64,000 nt of DNA from Lachnospiraceae bacterium (GTDB lineage Bacteria; Bacillota; Clostridia; Lachnospirales; Lachnospiraceae), in assembly GCA_015056925.1 (NCBI GenBank), contig SVFJ01000001.1, positions 55,933-119,932 of the forward strand, written 5' to 3'. Shown here piece by piece: positions 1 through 9,160 of the stretch. Position numbers and translations under genes: made by a program. Below the pieces are notes generated by a model that worked only from the letters and a program-made list of their open reading frames with translations, was not told the DNA's origin and did not search any database. Position 1 is the stretch's first letter; every line of letters starts with the position of its first letter.

Positions 1-213
1 CTCCTCCGGTGTTACCATGAAAGTTTCCTTTGTCATTTCACACTTATCAAACTTCAAGGAATACTCAAAAATAGCCTCTTCCTTTCTTGTCTTTACATTC
101 TCAATAATATCTGCAACGATTTTCTCATACTCGCCGTAATCATTTGTACTTCTCTTTAATAAATCCTCTAACAGATTCTTCTTTGTTTCATTTGTCAGAC
201 TTACGATTCTCAT
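1..213 (-). CDS. hisD: Histidinol dehydrogenase, N-terminal part (cut by window edge)
   Basis: The first 71 codons are present; the rest lies beyond base 1. HisD oxidises L-histidinol to L-histidine in two NAD-dependent steps, the last steps of histidine synthesis. The N-terminus reads MRIVSLTNETKK, followed by an IVADIIENVKTRKEEAIFEY stretch typical of the HisD N-terminal helix. It starts 34 bp after hisG, matching the operon order hisZ-hisG-hisD. Identification rests on the N-terminus plus context; the catalytic and zinc-binding residues are not visible. Confidence 0.85.
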   Translation of the reverse strand, partial: MRIVSLTNETKKNLLEDLLKRSTNDYGEYEKIVADIIENVKTRKEEAIFEYSLKFDKCEMTKETFMVTPEE

Positions 214-247
214 ATCTTAACCATGCCTTTCGCAAATTAATAATTTG

Positions 248-895
248 TTATAACTGTGCCTTTAATGCCTGAAGGATTTCCTTAATTCTGTCTGCCTCCA
301 TCTTCATGCTGACCTGATTTACAATCATTCTTGCTGATAATGGGCAAATCTCTTCCAAGACCTCTAAGCCGTTCTCACGAAGTGTGGAACCTGTCTCTAC
401 AATATCTACAATCACATCACTCAAATCCACAATCGGTCCTAATTCAACAGAACCATGCAGCTTAATAATATCAACTGTCTGATGCTTCTTGTTATAGAAA
501 TAATCCTTTGCAATATTGGGATACTTACTTGCTACACGAATCATCTCATGATGCTGTAACAGCTCCTTAGCTGATGCCGGACCGCATACACACATACGGC
601 ACTTTCCAAAGCCAAGGTCCATCACCTCATATACCTTACGGTTCTCCTCTAAAATAGTATCCTTTCCTACAACACCGATATCCGCCGCACCGTACTCAAC
701 ATAAGTAGGTACATCCGAACCCTTTGCAAGGAAAAACTTCAGCTTTAGCTCCTCATTCACAAAGATAAGCTTACGCGAATCCTTGTCCTTCATCTCCTCA
801 CATGTAATACCAATCTTCTCTAATAACTCTAATGTCTTATATGCAAGTCTGCCTTTACCAAGTGCAAAGGTCAGATATCTCATATCTTCACTCAT
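248..895 (-). CDS. hisG: ATP phosphoribosyltransferase, short form, catalytic subunit
   Basis: This enzyme condenses ATP with PRPP to give phosphoribosyl-ATP, the committed and feedback-controlled step of histidine synthesis. The 215-residue length is that of the short HisG form, which lacks the C-terminal regulatory domain and needs HisZ. The N-terminal LTFALGKGRL and the YGAADIGVVGKD segment are family signatures, and the PRPP-binding loop is seen in VDIVETGSTLREN. It lies 22 bp downstream of hisZ, so the two subunits are very likely co-expressed. A second in-frame ATG at codon 5 could also be the start. Confidence 0.95.
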   Translation of the reverse strand: MSEDMRYLTFALGKGRLAYKTLELLEKIGITCEEMKDKDSRKLIFVNEELKLKFFLAKGSDVPTYVEYGAADIGVVGKDTILEENRKVYEVMDLGFGKCRMCVCGPASAKELLQHHEMIRVASKYPNIAKDYFYNKKHQTVDIIKLHGSVELGPIVDLSDVIVDIVETGSTLRENGLEVLEEICPLSARMIVNQVSMKMEADRIKEILQALKAQL

Positions 896-917
896 TTTCT
901 AACCAACCTTTCCAAAA

Positions 918-2102
918 CTAATTCACGTAAATAACCTTTGCAAAATGATGTGTCTTTGCAAACTGCTCATATGCTTCCTTAGACTGCTCCTGCTTCATCA
1001 TTACTGTAGAATAGCCTTCCGCCCTGTACTTTTTAGCCTCAACAATTGCCTGTGCTGCGTCACAGCTGTATACAAGAAGCAAATTCTTATTATCAGCAGC
1101 AGGACAAAGCTTCTGTCTTGTCAATGCTGCTACCAAATCATCAATCATAACCACAAAGCCTGTTGCAGGAGCCGGCTTTCCAAACTTCTCAAGTAAGTTG
1201 TCATAGCGTCCGCCCTTAGCAATGGCACTACCTGTTCCATATGTATATGCATTGAAAATAACGCCGGTATAATAGTTGTACTTACTTACCATAGCCAAAT
1301 CAAAAGAGATATATTTCTCTACACCATAAAGCTTCAAGACCTCATATACCTTCTGCAAGCGCTCAATTGCCTTCTTGGAACGGTCATTTCTTGCAAAAAC
1401 AAGAGCCTCGTCTAATATCTCATATGAACCAAAAAGCTCCGTAACAGATAAAAGCGCCTTGATATCCTCGTCAGAAATATTTCTACCTGCTAAAAACTCT
1501 TCTGCTCCAAAGTAATTGCGGTTAGAAATCAGCTCACGAAGTGCAAGCTCTGTATCCGAGTCAAGTCCTGCCTGTGCACAAAGGCCCTTAAAATACTCTG
1601 CCTGACCAATGGATACCTGAAACTCCTTTAAACCTGTATTCAAAAGTGCCTCTACAAGCATGGATATCATCTCTGCATCCGCCTCAGGTGAAGAATCTCC
1701 AATCAACTCTGCCCCCATCTGTGTAGTTTCCTTAAGCTTACCCTGTAAATTATCTGTATTAATAAAGTTATTTCCTGCATAGCAGAAACGTAACGGTATT
1801 GTCTCATCCATAAAGTACTTTGCAGCACTTCTTGCAATGGAAGGTGTAAAGTCCGGTCTCAAAACCAGAGTATTGCCTTCCTTATCAAAAAACTTATACA
1901 GCTCCTTTGATGGTGTTGTACCAATCTCACGACTGAATACATCAAAAAACTCAAAGGTCGGTGTCTGAATCCCCTGATATCCATAGCTTGAAAGCTTCTC
2001 CTGAAAAAGATTCTGAATGTTAAGCTTATTCACATATTCAGCACCATAAATATCACGCACACCCTCCGGTGTATGTACCAAACGTTTTCCCATAAATTCC
2101 AT
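918..2102 (-). CDS. hisZ: ATP phosphoribosyltransferase regulatory subunit
   Basis: HisZ is a histidyl-tRNA synthetase paralogue that assembles with short HisG and confers activity and histidine feedback. The 394-residue protein keeps the class II synthetase catalytic fold: TPEGVRDIYG near the N-terminus, LVLRPDFTPSIARSAAKYF, a motif-2-like RFCYAGNNF, and YYTGVIFNAY/AKGGRYDNL in the second half. No anticodon-binding domain is obvious. The chosen ATG has GAGGAG 6 bases upstream; a GTG three codons earlier sits on top of that ribosome site and is unlikely. It is the first gene after the promoter at 2286-2314. Confidence 0.93.
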   Translation of the reverse strand: MEFMGKRLVHTPEGVRDIYGAEYVNKLNIQNLFQEKLSSYGYQGIQTPTFEFFDVFSREIGTTPSKELYKFFDKEGNTLVLRPDFTPSIARSAAKYFMDETIPLRFCYAGNNFINTDNLQGKLKETTQMGAELIGDSSPEADAEMISMLVEALLNTGLKEFQVSIGQAEYFKGLCAQAGLDSDTELALRELISNRNYFGAEEFLAGRNISDEDIKALLSVTELFGSYEILDEALVFARNDRSKKAIERLQKVYEVLKLYGVEKYISFDLAMVSKYNYYTGVIFNAYTYGTGSAIAKGGRYDNLLEKFGKPAPATGFVVMIDDLVAALTRQKLCPAADNKNLLLVYSCDAAQAIVEAKKYRAEGYSTVMMKQEQSKEAYEQFAKTHHFAKVIYVN

Positions 2103-2131
2103 ATATGTCACTCCTCATATCATAATCATAT

Positions 2132-2220
2132 ATTACAGGAACCACTTCGTGAACCCTGTAATCGGATGCGCGGCACAAAAATGTGCCTTTTATGAGAATT
2201 TGCTTTGCAACTTCTCATAA
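2132..2220 (-). promoter_or_regulatory. his operon leader with three consecutive hairpins
   Basis: Three inverted repeats lie between the his promoter and hisZ. 2190-2220 has 9-bp arms TTATGAGAA/TTCTCATAA with an inner TTGC/GCAA stem. 2172-2187 has 6-bp arms GGCACA/TGTGCC around AAAA. 2132-2162 has 8-bp arms ATTACAGG/CCTGTAAT with an inner CAC/GTG stem. None is followed by a run of U, so they are not simple terminators, and the conserved T-box sequence is absent. They may be leader structure or a dispersed intergenic repeat; function is unknown. Confidence 0.5.
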
Positions 2221-2250
2221 GTTATATTATACTCTTTGTTTGCTTTAGTG

Positions 2251-2274
2251 TGGTAACGTGCTAATTTGTTACCA
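2251..2274. promoter_or_regulatory. Operator-like inverted repeat at the his promoter
   Basis: Perfect 7-bp arms TGGTAAC and GTTACCA are separated by 10 bp. The repeat begins a few bases downstream of the predicted transcription start of the promoter at 2286-2314, a usual repressor position. The cognate regulator is not identifiable from the window. Confidence 0.45.
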
Positions 2275-2285
2275 TGATGAAATAA

Positions 2286-2314
2286 AGTATACACACTTTC
2301 TATCAACGTGTCAA
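2286..2314 (-). promoter_or_regulatory. Sigma-A type promoter of the his operon
   Basis: On the minus strand TTGACA (2309-2314) is followed after exactly 17 bp by TATACT (2286-2291), close to the housekeeping consensus. It sits just past the recU stop codon and points at hisZ. Confidence 0.8.
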
Positions 2315-2328
2315 CCTTTTAACAATAT

Positions 2329-2892
2329 TTACTCACGTTCGCTTAAATCTAACTGCAGCATCTCAAGATACGGCACCAATATCCCTTGCTTCTTTTCAAT
2401 AAAATATTTAGGATTTAACTCATCAAAACGAAAGCTCTTTCGTCCCCCATCCTCCATGCGTTTCCAAAAGACCGCCAAATCGCGAAAAGGCAGATAATAC
2501 ATCACATCCCGCTTGGTATAATAAATCAAAAAGAAGGCTACGCCATCCTGCTTCTCAAAATCCCGCATAAACTCCACCTGATGCGGGTGAATGTTCTGCA
2601 GAGAAAAGGTATCTACGGCACATTCTTTCGCATCAAAGCAGACAGGAATTCCCTGTACAGCACCGATGTAGTCCACCGTACTCTTTTGGTCAAAATAAGC
2701 CAGGGTAATATGTCTGCTCTTTTTATCAATATTAATAGGGGTAATCGGTGTTGGCACCTTTTGTATCAGTGCCAAATGATTATCCCTATATTTTTCATTT
2801 GTTCTGTTAATCATTTCCTCCAATAAGGAGCCTCGTAATCCCCTTGAATTCCAAGTCGCCATATATTCGTAATTCCTTTCCGTGTACGGCAT
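2329..2892 (-). CDS. recU: Holliday junction resolvase RecU
   Basis: RecU cleaves Holliday junctions in Firmicutes and works with RuvAB, which is also encoded in this window. Family features in order: SRGLRGSLLEEMINRTN, an HLALIQKVPTPITPI segment, STVDYIGAVQGIPVCFDAKE containing the D...E-x-K nuclease core, NIHPHQVEFMRDFEKQDGVAFFLI, and YYLPFRDLAVFW. The start is uncertain: the chosen ATG has GGGGAG three bases upstream, while an ATG at 2862 has a more distant GAAAGGA. The gene follows the rluA-like gene after a few bases and ends the upstream unit. Confidence 0.9.
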   Translation of the reverse strand: MPYTERNYEYMATWNSRGLRGSLLEEMINRTNEKYRDNHLALIQKVPTPITPINIDKKSRHITLAYFDQKSTVDYIGAVQGIPVCFDAKECAVDTFSLQNIHPHQVEFMRDFEKQDGVAFFLIYYTKRDVMYYLPFRDLAVFWKRMEDGGRKSFRFDELNPKYFIEKKQGILVPYLEMLQLDLSERE

Positions 2893-2914
2893 TCTCTCCC
2901 CATTACACAAGCTA

Positions 2915-3964
2915 TCAATCCATTAATTCTTTAAAAAGCTCTGGCTCTTCACAAACCAAAGTCATTCCGGACAGCTCATGGAAACGTTCATCTGCAATAT
3001 GAGGAAATACCAAACGCTTTGCATGCAACAGCTGTGCCTTAACGCCTGCCTTTCGGTATTCACGATTCAGCTTTTCATAGCCATACTTACCATCTCCAAG
3101 AATCGGATGACCTAACGATGCCAGATGAGCACGAATCTGATGTGTCTTGCCTGTAAAAAGCTGTACCTCCAGCTTGGTTAAATCGTTTGCTTTCTGTAAG
3201 GTCTCAAAGGCTGTATCGATAAAAACTGCATCCTTCTTCTGTGACTTTGGAATGTCCTGCTCATTTTGATAAATCACAACCTGATTAGCAGCTTCCTTCT
3301 TATATAGATAACCTGTTACACGTGTATTCAGGTCAACCTGACCGCCGACGATACAGACATAGTACTTCTCTAAAGTCTTTTCCTTAATCAATTGGCTCAT
3401 AAGCTGCGAGCCTGCAAGACTCTTACCACATACCACCATACCCGAGGTATTACGGTCCAGTCTGTTACAAATAGACGGCTTAAAGGTTGCAAGCTCGTTG
3501 GCAGAGATGTCACCCTTATCCAACATATAACCAATCAGCCATTCATTCACACTGACATCTGTTGGGTCTGCCTTCTGTGATAAAACACCTGCCGGTTTAT
3601 TCACCACAAGAATATCCTCATTCTCATAGACAATCCTTAAATTCTTAAGCTCCTGATATGCCTTATGATAGCTTTCCAGACTCTGTTTGGATATTCCTGT
3701 ATTTACAACTGCCTTTGCCTGTTCGCCATTGGCAACAACCTTCTGTCCGGTAAACTTCTCAAAGGTTTCATCTGAAAGAAATAGCTTAATCTCATCATTG
3801 ATTTGAAGCATTTCTTTTCCATCACTCTTCTTACCGTTCAAGACGATGTTTTTCTTGCGCAGCATTTTGTAAATAAAGCTGTCAGGTGCATTCTTTAATA
3901 GCTTTTTTAAATATTTATCGAAGCGCTGATTCGCCTCATTCTTCTGAATCTGATATAAAAACAC
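2915..3964 (-). CDS. RluA-family pseudouridine synthase
   Basis: The protein isomerises specific uridines in 23S rRNA (RluC/RluD-like) or another RNA. An N-terminal S4-like RNA-binding domain covers roughly residues 10-65 (RFDKYLKKLL, KNIVLNGKK). The catalytic NRLDRNTSG motif places the nucleophilic Asp at residue 170, and VQLFTGKTHQIRAHLASLGHPILGDGKYG is the family C-terminal block (positions about 265-295). The start codon is GTG with AGGAAGG upstream; no nearby ATG exists. The exact target uridine cannot be told from sequence. It lies between a membrane protein gene and recU in one transcription unit. Confidence 0.9.
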   Translation of the reverse strand: MFLYQIQKNEANQRFDKYLKKLLKNAPDSFIYKMLRKKNIVLNGKKSDGKEMLQINDEIKLFLSDETFEKFTGQKVVANGEQAKAVVNTGISKQSLESYHKAYQELKNLRIVYENEDILVVNKPAGVLSQKADPTDVSVNEWLIGYMLDKGDISANELATFKPSICNRLDRNTSGMVVCGKSLAGSQLMSQLIKEKTLEKYYVCIVGGQVDLNTRVTGYLYKKEAANQVVIYQNEQDIPKSQKKDAVFIDTAFETLQKANDLTKLEVQLFTGKTHQIRAHLASLGHPILGDGKYGYEKLNREYRKAGVKAQLLHAKRLVFPHIADERFHELSGMTLVCEEPELFKELMD

Positions 3965-3987
3965 GTCTTACTTACCTTCCTGACTTC

Positions 3988-4560
3988 TTATAATGAAATA
4001 TCACATAACAGCTGAGCAATCTCTGTTTCTTTACTGCCTGACTCCAACTCCTTAAGCTGTACCAAACGCTCCTCAAACTTCTTCTGTTCCTTAAATATCT
4101 TAATTGTAAGGTTAGACAGACTGTTCATCTTTGCCAAATCCTGAATATGTGTCTGACATGCTTCCACATCACACTTTTCAAACTCTGTATAGCCAATTAC
4201 ATTATTTCCTCTGATTGCAAAGGCATTGATTGCAAAATTCTTCTTGTAGGAGGTAAGGTACAGATTGTAAAGCACCTTAACCTCTCCCTTTTTCTCTTCA
4301 ACAGACTGCCAAACCTCTTCCTTGTACTTTGGCACTTTCAAATACATAATCATAGATACCAGACTCTTGCTGGCAGGTAAAAGTCCTAATACTGCTACAA
4401 CTGTTAAAAGATTGGTCTTTGTGCCGGTGGACAAATATCCCATCAACATTAATCCAAAAGACAATCCGAAGAATACCACTGTCTTAATAATCTCCAGCTT
4501 TGTCTGTCTCTGCATATATCCATAATCACCTTTAACAGGCTTATTCTTCTGTGTGTCCAT
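3988..4560 (-). CDS. Conserved-looking membrane protein, function unknown
   Basis: A 190-residue protein with two adjacent hydrophobic helices (about residues 27-46 and 51-73) near the N-terminus and a soluble, charged C-terminal domain of about 110 residues, probably cytoplasmic. I recognise no catalytic motif. The ATG has AGAAAGG about 11 bases upstream. It sits between the SDR gene and the RluA-family gene with gaps of 26 and 23 bp, so it is probably co-transcribed. Confidence 0.7.
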   Translation of the reverse strand: MDTQKNKPVKGDYGYMQRQTKLEIIKTVVFFGLSFGLMLMGYLSTGTKTNLLTVVAVLGLLPASKSLVSMIMYLKVPKYKEEVWQSVEEKKGEVKVLYNLYLTSYKKNFAINAFAIRGNNVIGYTEFEKCDVEACQTHIQDLAKMNSLSNLTIKIFKEQKKFEERLVQLKELESGSKETEIAQLLCDISL

Positions 4561-4586
4561 TTAATGTCATGCCTTTCTGTTTCTCA

Positions 4587-5354
4587 TTACTTCATATTTC
4601 TCATAAATGCCAAAATCAAATCATGAGGCAGCAGCTTGGTAATCAGCTGTGTTGCCCGCATAGGTAAACCATATACAACCACCGTCTTCTTCTCTTTGGA
4701 TGCCTGTATTGCCTGTGCCACTACATCCTCAGCCTTTGCCATAACAAGCTTCTTGATTCCCAAAGTATTGCCATTCTTCTCTGCAATATCAAAGAATGGT
4801 GTGTCTACAGGTCCCGGACAAACTGCTGTCACATAGATTCCCCGTTTTCTTAAATCCTCATTAAGGCCTCTTGAAAAGCTGAGGACATAAGACTTGGTGG
4901 CTGCATATACTGCAAAAGACCGCTGCGGTATAAATGCCGCACTTGACGCAAGCTGAATCATTCTGCTGTTGCACTTCATATACGGAAGACACATATGTGT
5001 CATCTGTGTTAATGCCCTGCAATTCAAATCAATCATGCCAAGCTCGTCCGCTTCACTTTGCTCATCAAACGCACCAAGTATTCCATAGCCTGCACAATTT
5101 ACCAGCATACGGACATCCGGCTTTTCTCTTTGCAAAAGAGCCTTCAATCTATCCATATCCTGCTGCTTTGTCACATCCATATCCAACACTCTTGTCGTAT
5201 GCTCCATAACGGATGCCACCTCTAAGAGCGCTTCCTTACGTCTGGCAATCAGCCAAATCTCATCAACCTTCTTCATAGATAGCTCTGCATCTAACTGCAA
5301 TGCAAATTCTGTTCCCATACCTGAAGAAGCACCTGTAATAATCACAATATTCAT
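4587..5354 (-). CDS. SDR-family NAD(P)-dependent oxidoreductase
   Basis: A classical short-chain dehydrogenase of 255 residues. The Rossmann TGASSGMG motif is at residues 7-14, NCAGYG near 86-91, and the catalytic Ser about 137 with Tyr150-x-x-x-Lys154 (YAATK). CPGPVDTPF follows, as in classical SDRs. Similarity of layout to DltE/YdfG-like acyl or sugar reductases is only general; the substrate is unknown. It is followed closely by a membrane protein gene and preceded by ygiQ. Confidence 0.88.
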   Translation of the reverse strand: MNIVIITGASSGMGTEFALQLDAELSMKKVDEIWLIARRKEALLEVASVMEHTTRVLDMDVTKQQDMDRLKALLQREKPDVRMLVNCAGYGILGAFDEQSEADELGMIDLNCRALTQMTHMCLPYMKCNSRMIQLASSAAFIPQRSFAVYAATKSYVLSFSRGLNEDLRKRGIYVTAVCPGPVDTPFFDIAEKNGNTLGIKKLVMAKAEDVVAQAIQASKEKKTVVVYGLPMRATQLITKLLPHDLILAFMRNMK

Positions 5355-5397
5355 CTCAACATCCTACCTTTCCATGATACACATCCATAAACTTTCA

Positions 5398-7383
5398 CTA
5401 CTTTTTCTTATGTGTGTTACGAATCGTTTTCTTTTTCTTAGGCTTTTCTGTCGATTTATAAAATGCTGTATTCTTTGCGCCCTTATTTGTAGTCTGTTTA
5501 CCACCCTTAACAGACTTGGAAACCGCCTTATCTCCTGTCTTCTTACCCTTATAGCCTTCCGATGCATTCTGTGAAGCGAGCTTTCTAGGCTTAATCAGAC
5601 ACTTCTTATCAAAACCGATTAAATCCTCTCTTCCTGCAGCCACCAGCGCCTCACGCACCAAATCATAATTCTTTGGATTACGATACTGTATCAATGCTCT
5701 CTGCATTGCCTTTTCATGAGGATTCCTGCATACATATACAGGCTTCATGGTATCCGGGTTAATACCTGTATAATACATTACCGTAGACATAGTAGAAGGT
5801 GTTGGATAGAAATCCTGTACCTGCTCCGGCATATATCCGATATCTCTTAGGTATTCTGCAAGCTCTATCGCTTCCTTCAGAGTAGAACCCGGATGTGAAG
5901 ACATCAGATACGGTACAAGGAACTGATTCTTACCGAGTTTTTGATTTAATCTCTTATACTTAGCACAGAAGCCTTCATATACGGCATTCCTTGGCTTACC
6001 AAGATGCGATAATACCGTATCACTGATATGCTCCGGTGCAACCTTTAGCTGTCCGCTGATGTGGTGCTCTACAAGCTCCTTAAAGAAGGTATCATCCTTA
6101 TCCTCCATTAAATAATCAAAACGGATACCCGAGCGCACAAATACCTTTTTCACCCCCGGCAGTTCACGAAGAGTACGTAAAAGCTGTAAATAATCGGAAT
6201 GGTCTACCTGCAGATTCTTACAAGGTGTAGGGAACAAGCACTGTCTGTTCTTGCATACTCCCTTTGTCATCTGCTTTTGACAGGACGGCATTCTAAAGTT
6301 GGCTGTTGGGCCTCCTACATCATGAATATATCCCTTAAAATCCTTATCCTGAATCACAAGCTTTGCTTCATCAACAATAGACTCATGACTTCTTACCTGT
6401 ATGGTACGCCCCTGATGGAAGGTTAATGCACAGAAGTTACATCCGCCAAAACATCCTCTGTTGCTAATCAGCGAAAACTTAATCTCTGCAATGGCCGGAA
6501 CACCTCCTGCCGCCTCATAAGACGGATGGTAGGTTCTCATATATGGTAATGCATAGACATCATCCATCTCCTGCATGGTTAATGGCTCCTGCGGAACATT
6601 CTGTACCACATAAGTTCCGTTTGGATATGGCTCTACCAATACCTTACCATTGAATGGGTCGGTGTTGTTATACTGGGTCTTAAAGCTCTTGGCATATAAG
6701 CTCTTATCAGCAAGCATATCATCATATGCCGGAAGAATCTCATAATTATATAATCCGCTGATATCCTTTGTTTTATAAACAGTTCCTGGAATAAAAGTAA
6801 TATCCTGCACTGCAATCTGACTATTCAAAGCATCCGCTATCTCTACAATGGACTTTTCACCCATTCCGTAAGAAATCAAATCTGCCTGACTATCCAGCAA
6901 AATAGAACGTTTAAAAGAATCTGACCAATAATCATAATGTGCCATACGTCGAAGACTCGCTTCGATACCACCGATGATAACCGGTGTCTTCTTATAGGTT
7001 CTACGAATTAAATTACTATATACCACAACCGCATGGTCAGGTCTTTTATAGGCTTCCCCTCCCGGTGTATAAGCATCCGACTCTCTATGTCTCTTTGATA
7101 CATAATAATGATTTACCATGGAGTCCATATTACCTGATGACACTAAAAAACCTAATCTTGGCTCACCAAACACATCAATACTGCTATCATCCTTCCAGTC
7201 AGGCTGTGCAATAATACCTACCGTATAGCCATGCGCCTGCAGAACTCTTGAAATAATCGCCGTACCAAAGGATGGATGGTCCACATAAGCATCACCCGTC
7301 ACATAAACAAAGTCTAACTGTGAAACACCAAGCTCTTCCATTTCCTCTCTTGTAATTGGTAAAAATCCATTCTCTCTAGACAA
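5398..7383 (-). CDS. ygiQ: YgiQ-family radical SAM protein
   Basis: A 661-residue radical SAM protein of the YgiQ type. The 4Fe-4S cysteines are in [10 protein letters not shown] (Cys311, Cys315, Cys318). The N-terminal [17 protein letters not shown] and [18 protein letters not shown] segments are YgiQ hallmarks, and the middle carries [18 protein letters not shown]. The last 60 residues are Lys-rich and probably disordered. The reaction catalysed by this family is not established. The start is TTG with AAGGAG 8 bases upstream. Confidence 0.92.
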   Translation of the reverse strand: MSRENGFLPITREEMEELGVSQLDFVYVTGDAYVDHPSFGTAIISRVLQAHGYTVGIIAQPDWKDDSSIDVFGEPRLGFLVSSGNMDSMVNHYYVSKRHRESDAYTPGGEAYKRPDHAVVVYSNLIRRTYKKTPVIIGGIEASLRRMAHYDYWSDSFKRSILLDSQADLISYGMGEKSIVEIADALNSQIAVQDITFIPGTVYKTKDISGLYNYEILPAYDDMLADKSLYAKSFKTQYNNTDPFNGKVLVEPYPNGTYVVQNVPQEPLTMQEMDDVYALPYMRTYHPSYEAAGGVPAIAEIKFSLISNRGCFGGCNFCALTFHQGRTIQVRSHESIVDEAKLVIQDKDFKGYIHDVGGPTANFRMPSCQKQMTKGVCKNRQCLFPTPCKNLQVDHSDYLQLLRTLRELPGVKKVFVRSGIRFDYLMEDKDDTFFKELVEHHISGQLKVAPEHISDTVLSHLGKPRNAVYEGFCAKYKRLNQKLGKNQFLVPYLMSSHPGSTLKEAIELAEYLRDIGYMPEQVQDFYPTPSTMSTVMYYTGINPDTMKPVYVCRNPHEKAMQRALIQYRNPKNYDLVREALVAAGREDLIGFDKKCLIKPRKLASQNASEGYKGKKTGDKAVSKSVKGGKQTTNKGAKNTAFYKSTEKPKKKKTIRNTHKKK

Positions 7384-7421
7384 AATTCTTTCTCCTTATC
7401 TTATCAATCTCATAAAATATC

Positions 7422-8129
7422 CTACGACTTCAGACCGGAAATCTCTTCATCTGTTAATTCACGAAAATCACCCTTCGCCAGCGATTCATCTAATATCAGG
7501 CTTCCCATAGAAAGGCGCTTCAAATAGGTCACCTGTCCGTCAACCGCCTGAATCATACGCTTCACCTGATGGAAACGGCCTTCTGTTATCGTGAGCTTAA
7601 TGACATATCTGTCACTATCTATCCTTACAACCTCTACCGCAGCCGGCAGTGTAATATCCTCATCTCCAATATCTACTCCCTGACAAAGCTGTGTTATCTT
7701 TGCATCATTAAGCTGTCCGTCGCACTCTACATAATAGGTCTTTGCTACATGTTTCTTGGGTGACAAAAGATTATGTGACAGCTCTCCGTCATTCGTCAAA
7801 AGAAGCAGACCCTCTGTATCCTTATCCAGCCTTCCTACCGGAAAAATATCTTTCACCAGCTCCTTTGGAAGCAAATCAATCACTGTCTTATCCAAATTAT
7901 CCTTCGTTGCCGTAACAACACCCGCAGGCTTATGAAGCATGTAATACCGATATCTTTGATAGCTTAACAGCTTTCCCTGATACCGCACTTCATCCTTCGT
8001 TTCATCTATCTTAATGTCCGCTTTCTTTACAGCCTGTCCATTCACCGTAACAAGCCCCTTTTTTACATATTCTTTTACCTGACTGCGGCTTCCCACCTGC
8101 AAATCAGCCAAAAATTTATCTAAACGCAT
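7422..8129 (-). CDS. RsuA/RluB/RluE-family rRNA pseudouridine synthase
   Basis: A 235-residue synthase with an N-terminal S4 domain (MRLDKFLADLQVGSRSQVKEYV) followed by the catalytic domain. GRLDKDTEG holds the catalytic Asp102, and EGRFHQVKRM is the family C-terminal motif. Length and motif form fit RsuA (16S rRNA position 516) best, but RluB/RluE specificity cannot be ruled out. It diverges from ylbJ with only 56 bp between the start codons. Confidence 0.88.
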   Translation of the reverse strand: MRLDKFLADLQVGSRSQVKEYVKKGLVTVNGQAVKKADIKIDETKDEVRYQGKLLSYQRYRYYMLHKPAGVVTATKDNLDKTVIDLLPKELVKDIFPVGRLDKDTEGLLLLTNDGELSHNLLSPKKHVAKTYYVECDGQLNDAKITQLCQGVDIGDEDITLPAAVEVVRIDSDRYVIKLTITEGRFHQVKRMIQAVDGQVTYLKRLSMGSLILDESLAKGDFRELTDEEISGLKS

Positions 8130-8185
8130 ATTTATCCTCGTTTCATAATATCTTATAGGGAATAAGCCTGTATCGGAAACAAACT

Positions 8186-9109
8186 ATGTCCATAATCCTT
8201 ATCATAAAAACCATTATATTTTCAATCATCCTGCTCTTTATGCTGTACTCACCCTCTGAGTTTATCGCCTATGCCTTTGATGGCCTGACCAACTGGGCTT
8301 CCAACATGGTTCCAACCCTGTTCCCGTTCATGATGCTAAGCTCCATCATGATATACTGCGGACTCGACAAAACACTTACCGATATCATCGGTCCTATCCT
8401 AAAGCCCGTATTTCGATGCAGCACCAATGCCGTATATGCAATCCTTATGGGATTCCTATGCGGCTTTCCTATGGGAGCCAAAGTCACTTGTGAGCTATAC
8501 CACAACCGGCGAATCAACGAAAAAGAAGCCAATCTGTTATTAGGCTTTTGTAATAATATCGGACCTGCTTATTTTCTGGGAATCATATCACCCATTCTGT
8601 ATGCATGCGGCTATCAAAATATCCTGCCGTTCCTTGCCGGCTTGTATCTGATTCCCTTCCTCTACGGTGTAATATTATTCCGAACAGTATCCTCTGCCCG
8701 GGATACACTCGAATCCGCTCCACTCTCCGCACTAAAACCGATAGAGGCAATTCGCAAGGCCTGCATTGATAATACCCAATCCATCATACTGCTGGGTGGC
8801 TATGTTACCTTTATCAATTCTCTAAGAGCGCTCTTAGTACCTCTGCCTCTTAGTTCCTCATCCAAGGCAGTCCTTGGAAGTCTCATCGAAATCAACAGCG
8901 GCATCAGAGAGATTTATCTGTCCGCTCTGACAGATAACTGCAAAATATTCTTTATCATGCTTGCCCTAAGCTTTAGCAGCATCTCCTGCTTTATTCAGGC
9001 AGCAGGCTTTATCCTACGGGAAAATCTGTCCTTTAGGCTTTATATCAAAAATCATTGCATTGTAACCGGACTCTCCGCCATATATTACGGAATATGCCTG
9101 TTTTTCTAA
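8186..9109 (+). CDS. ylbJ: YlbJ-like sporulation integral membrane protein
   Basis: A 307-residue polytopic membrane protein with about seven or eight hydrophobic helices. The GFLCGFPMGAKVTCELY and GFCNNIGPAYFLG segments match the nucleoside-recognition (Gate) type repeats of YlbJ, a protein needed for spore formation in Bacillus. It is the only plus-strand gene in the first 20 kb. Its neighbours on the other side of the terminator (coaD, rsmD) are also ylbJ neighbours in Bacillus, which supports the call. Confidence 0.85.
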   Translation: MSIILIIKTIIFSIILLFMLYSPSEFIAYAFDGLTNWASNMVPTLFPFMMLSSIMIYCGLDKTLTDIIGPILKPVFRCSTNAVYAILMGFLCGFPMGAKVTCELYHNRRINEKEANLLLGFCNNIGPAYFLGIISPILYACGYQNILPFLAGLYLIPFLYGVILFRTVSSARDTLESAPLSALKPIEAIRKACIDNTQSIILLGGYVTFINSLRALLVPLPLSSSSKAVLGSLIEINSGIREIYLSALTDNCKIFFIMLALSFSSISCFIQAAGFILRENLSFRLYIKNHCIVTGLSAIYYGICLFF

Positions 9110-9127
9110 TATATTAAAAAAGCAGTA

Positions 9128-9152
9128 AAACCCACAGACTTTCTGTGGGTTT
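9128..9152. terminator. Bidirectional terminator between ylbJ and the coiled-coil gene
   Basis: Perfect 11-bp stem AAACCCACAGA/TCTGTGGGTTT with a 3-base loop lies between two convergent genes. A-rich sequence lies on the left side and T-rich in the stem end. Confidence 0.8.
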
Positions 9153-9160
9153 GAAGCACC

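Noticed and set aside
2132..2220. T-box riboswitch for histidine
   Set aside because: The conserved T-box sequence and terminator/antiterminator pair are absent; only simple hairpins are seen.
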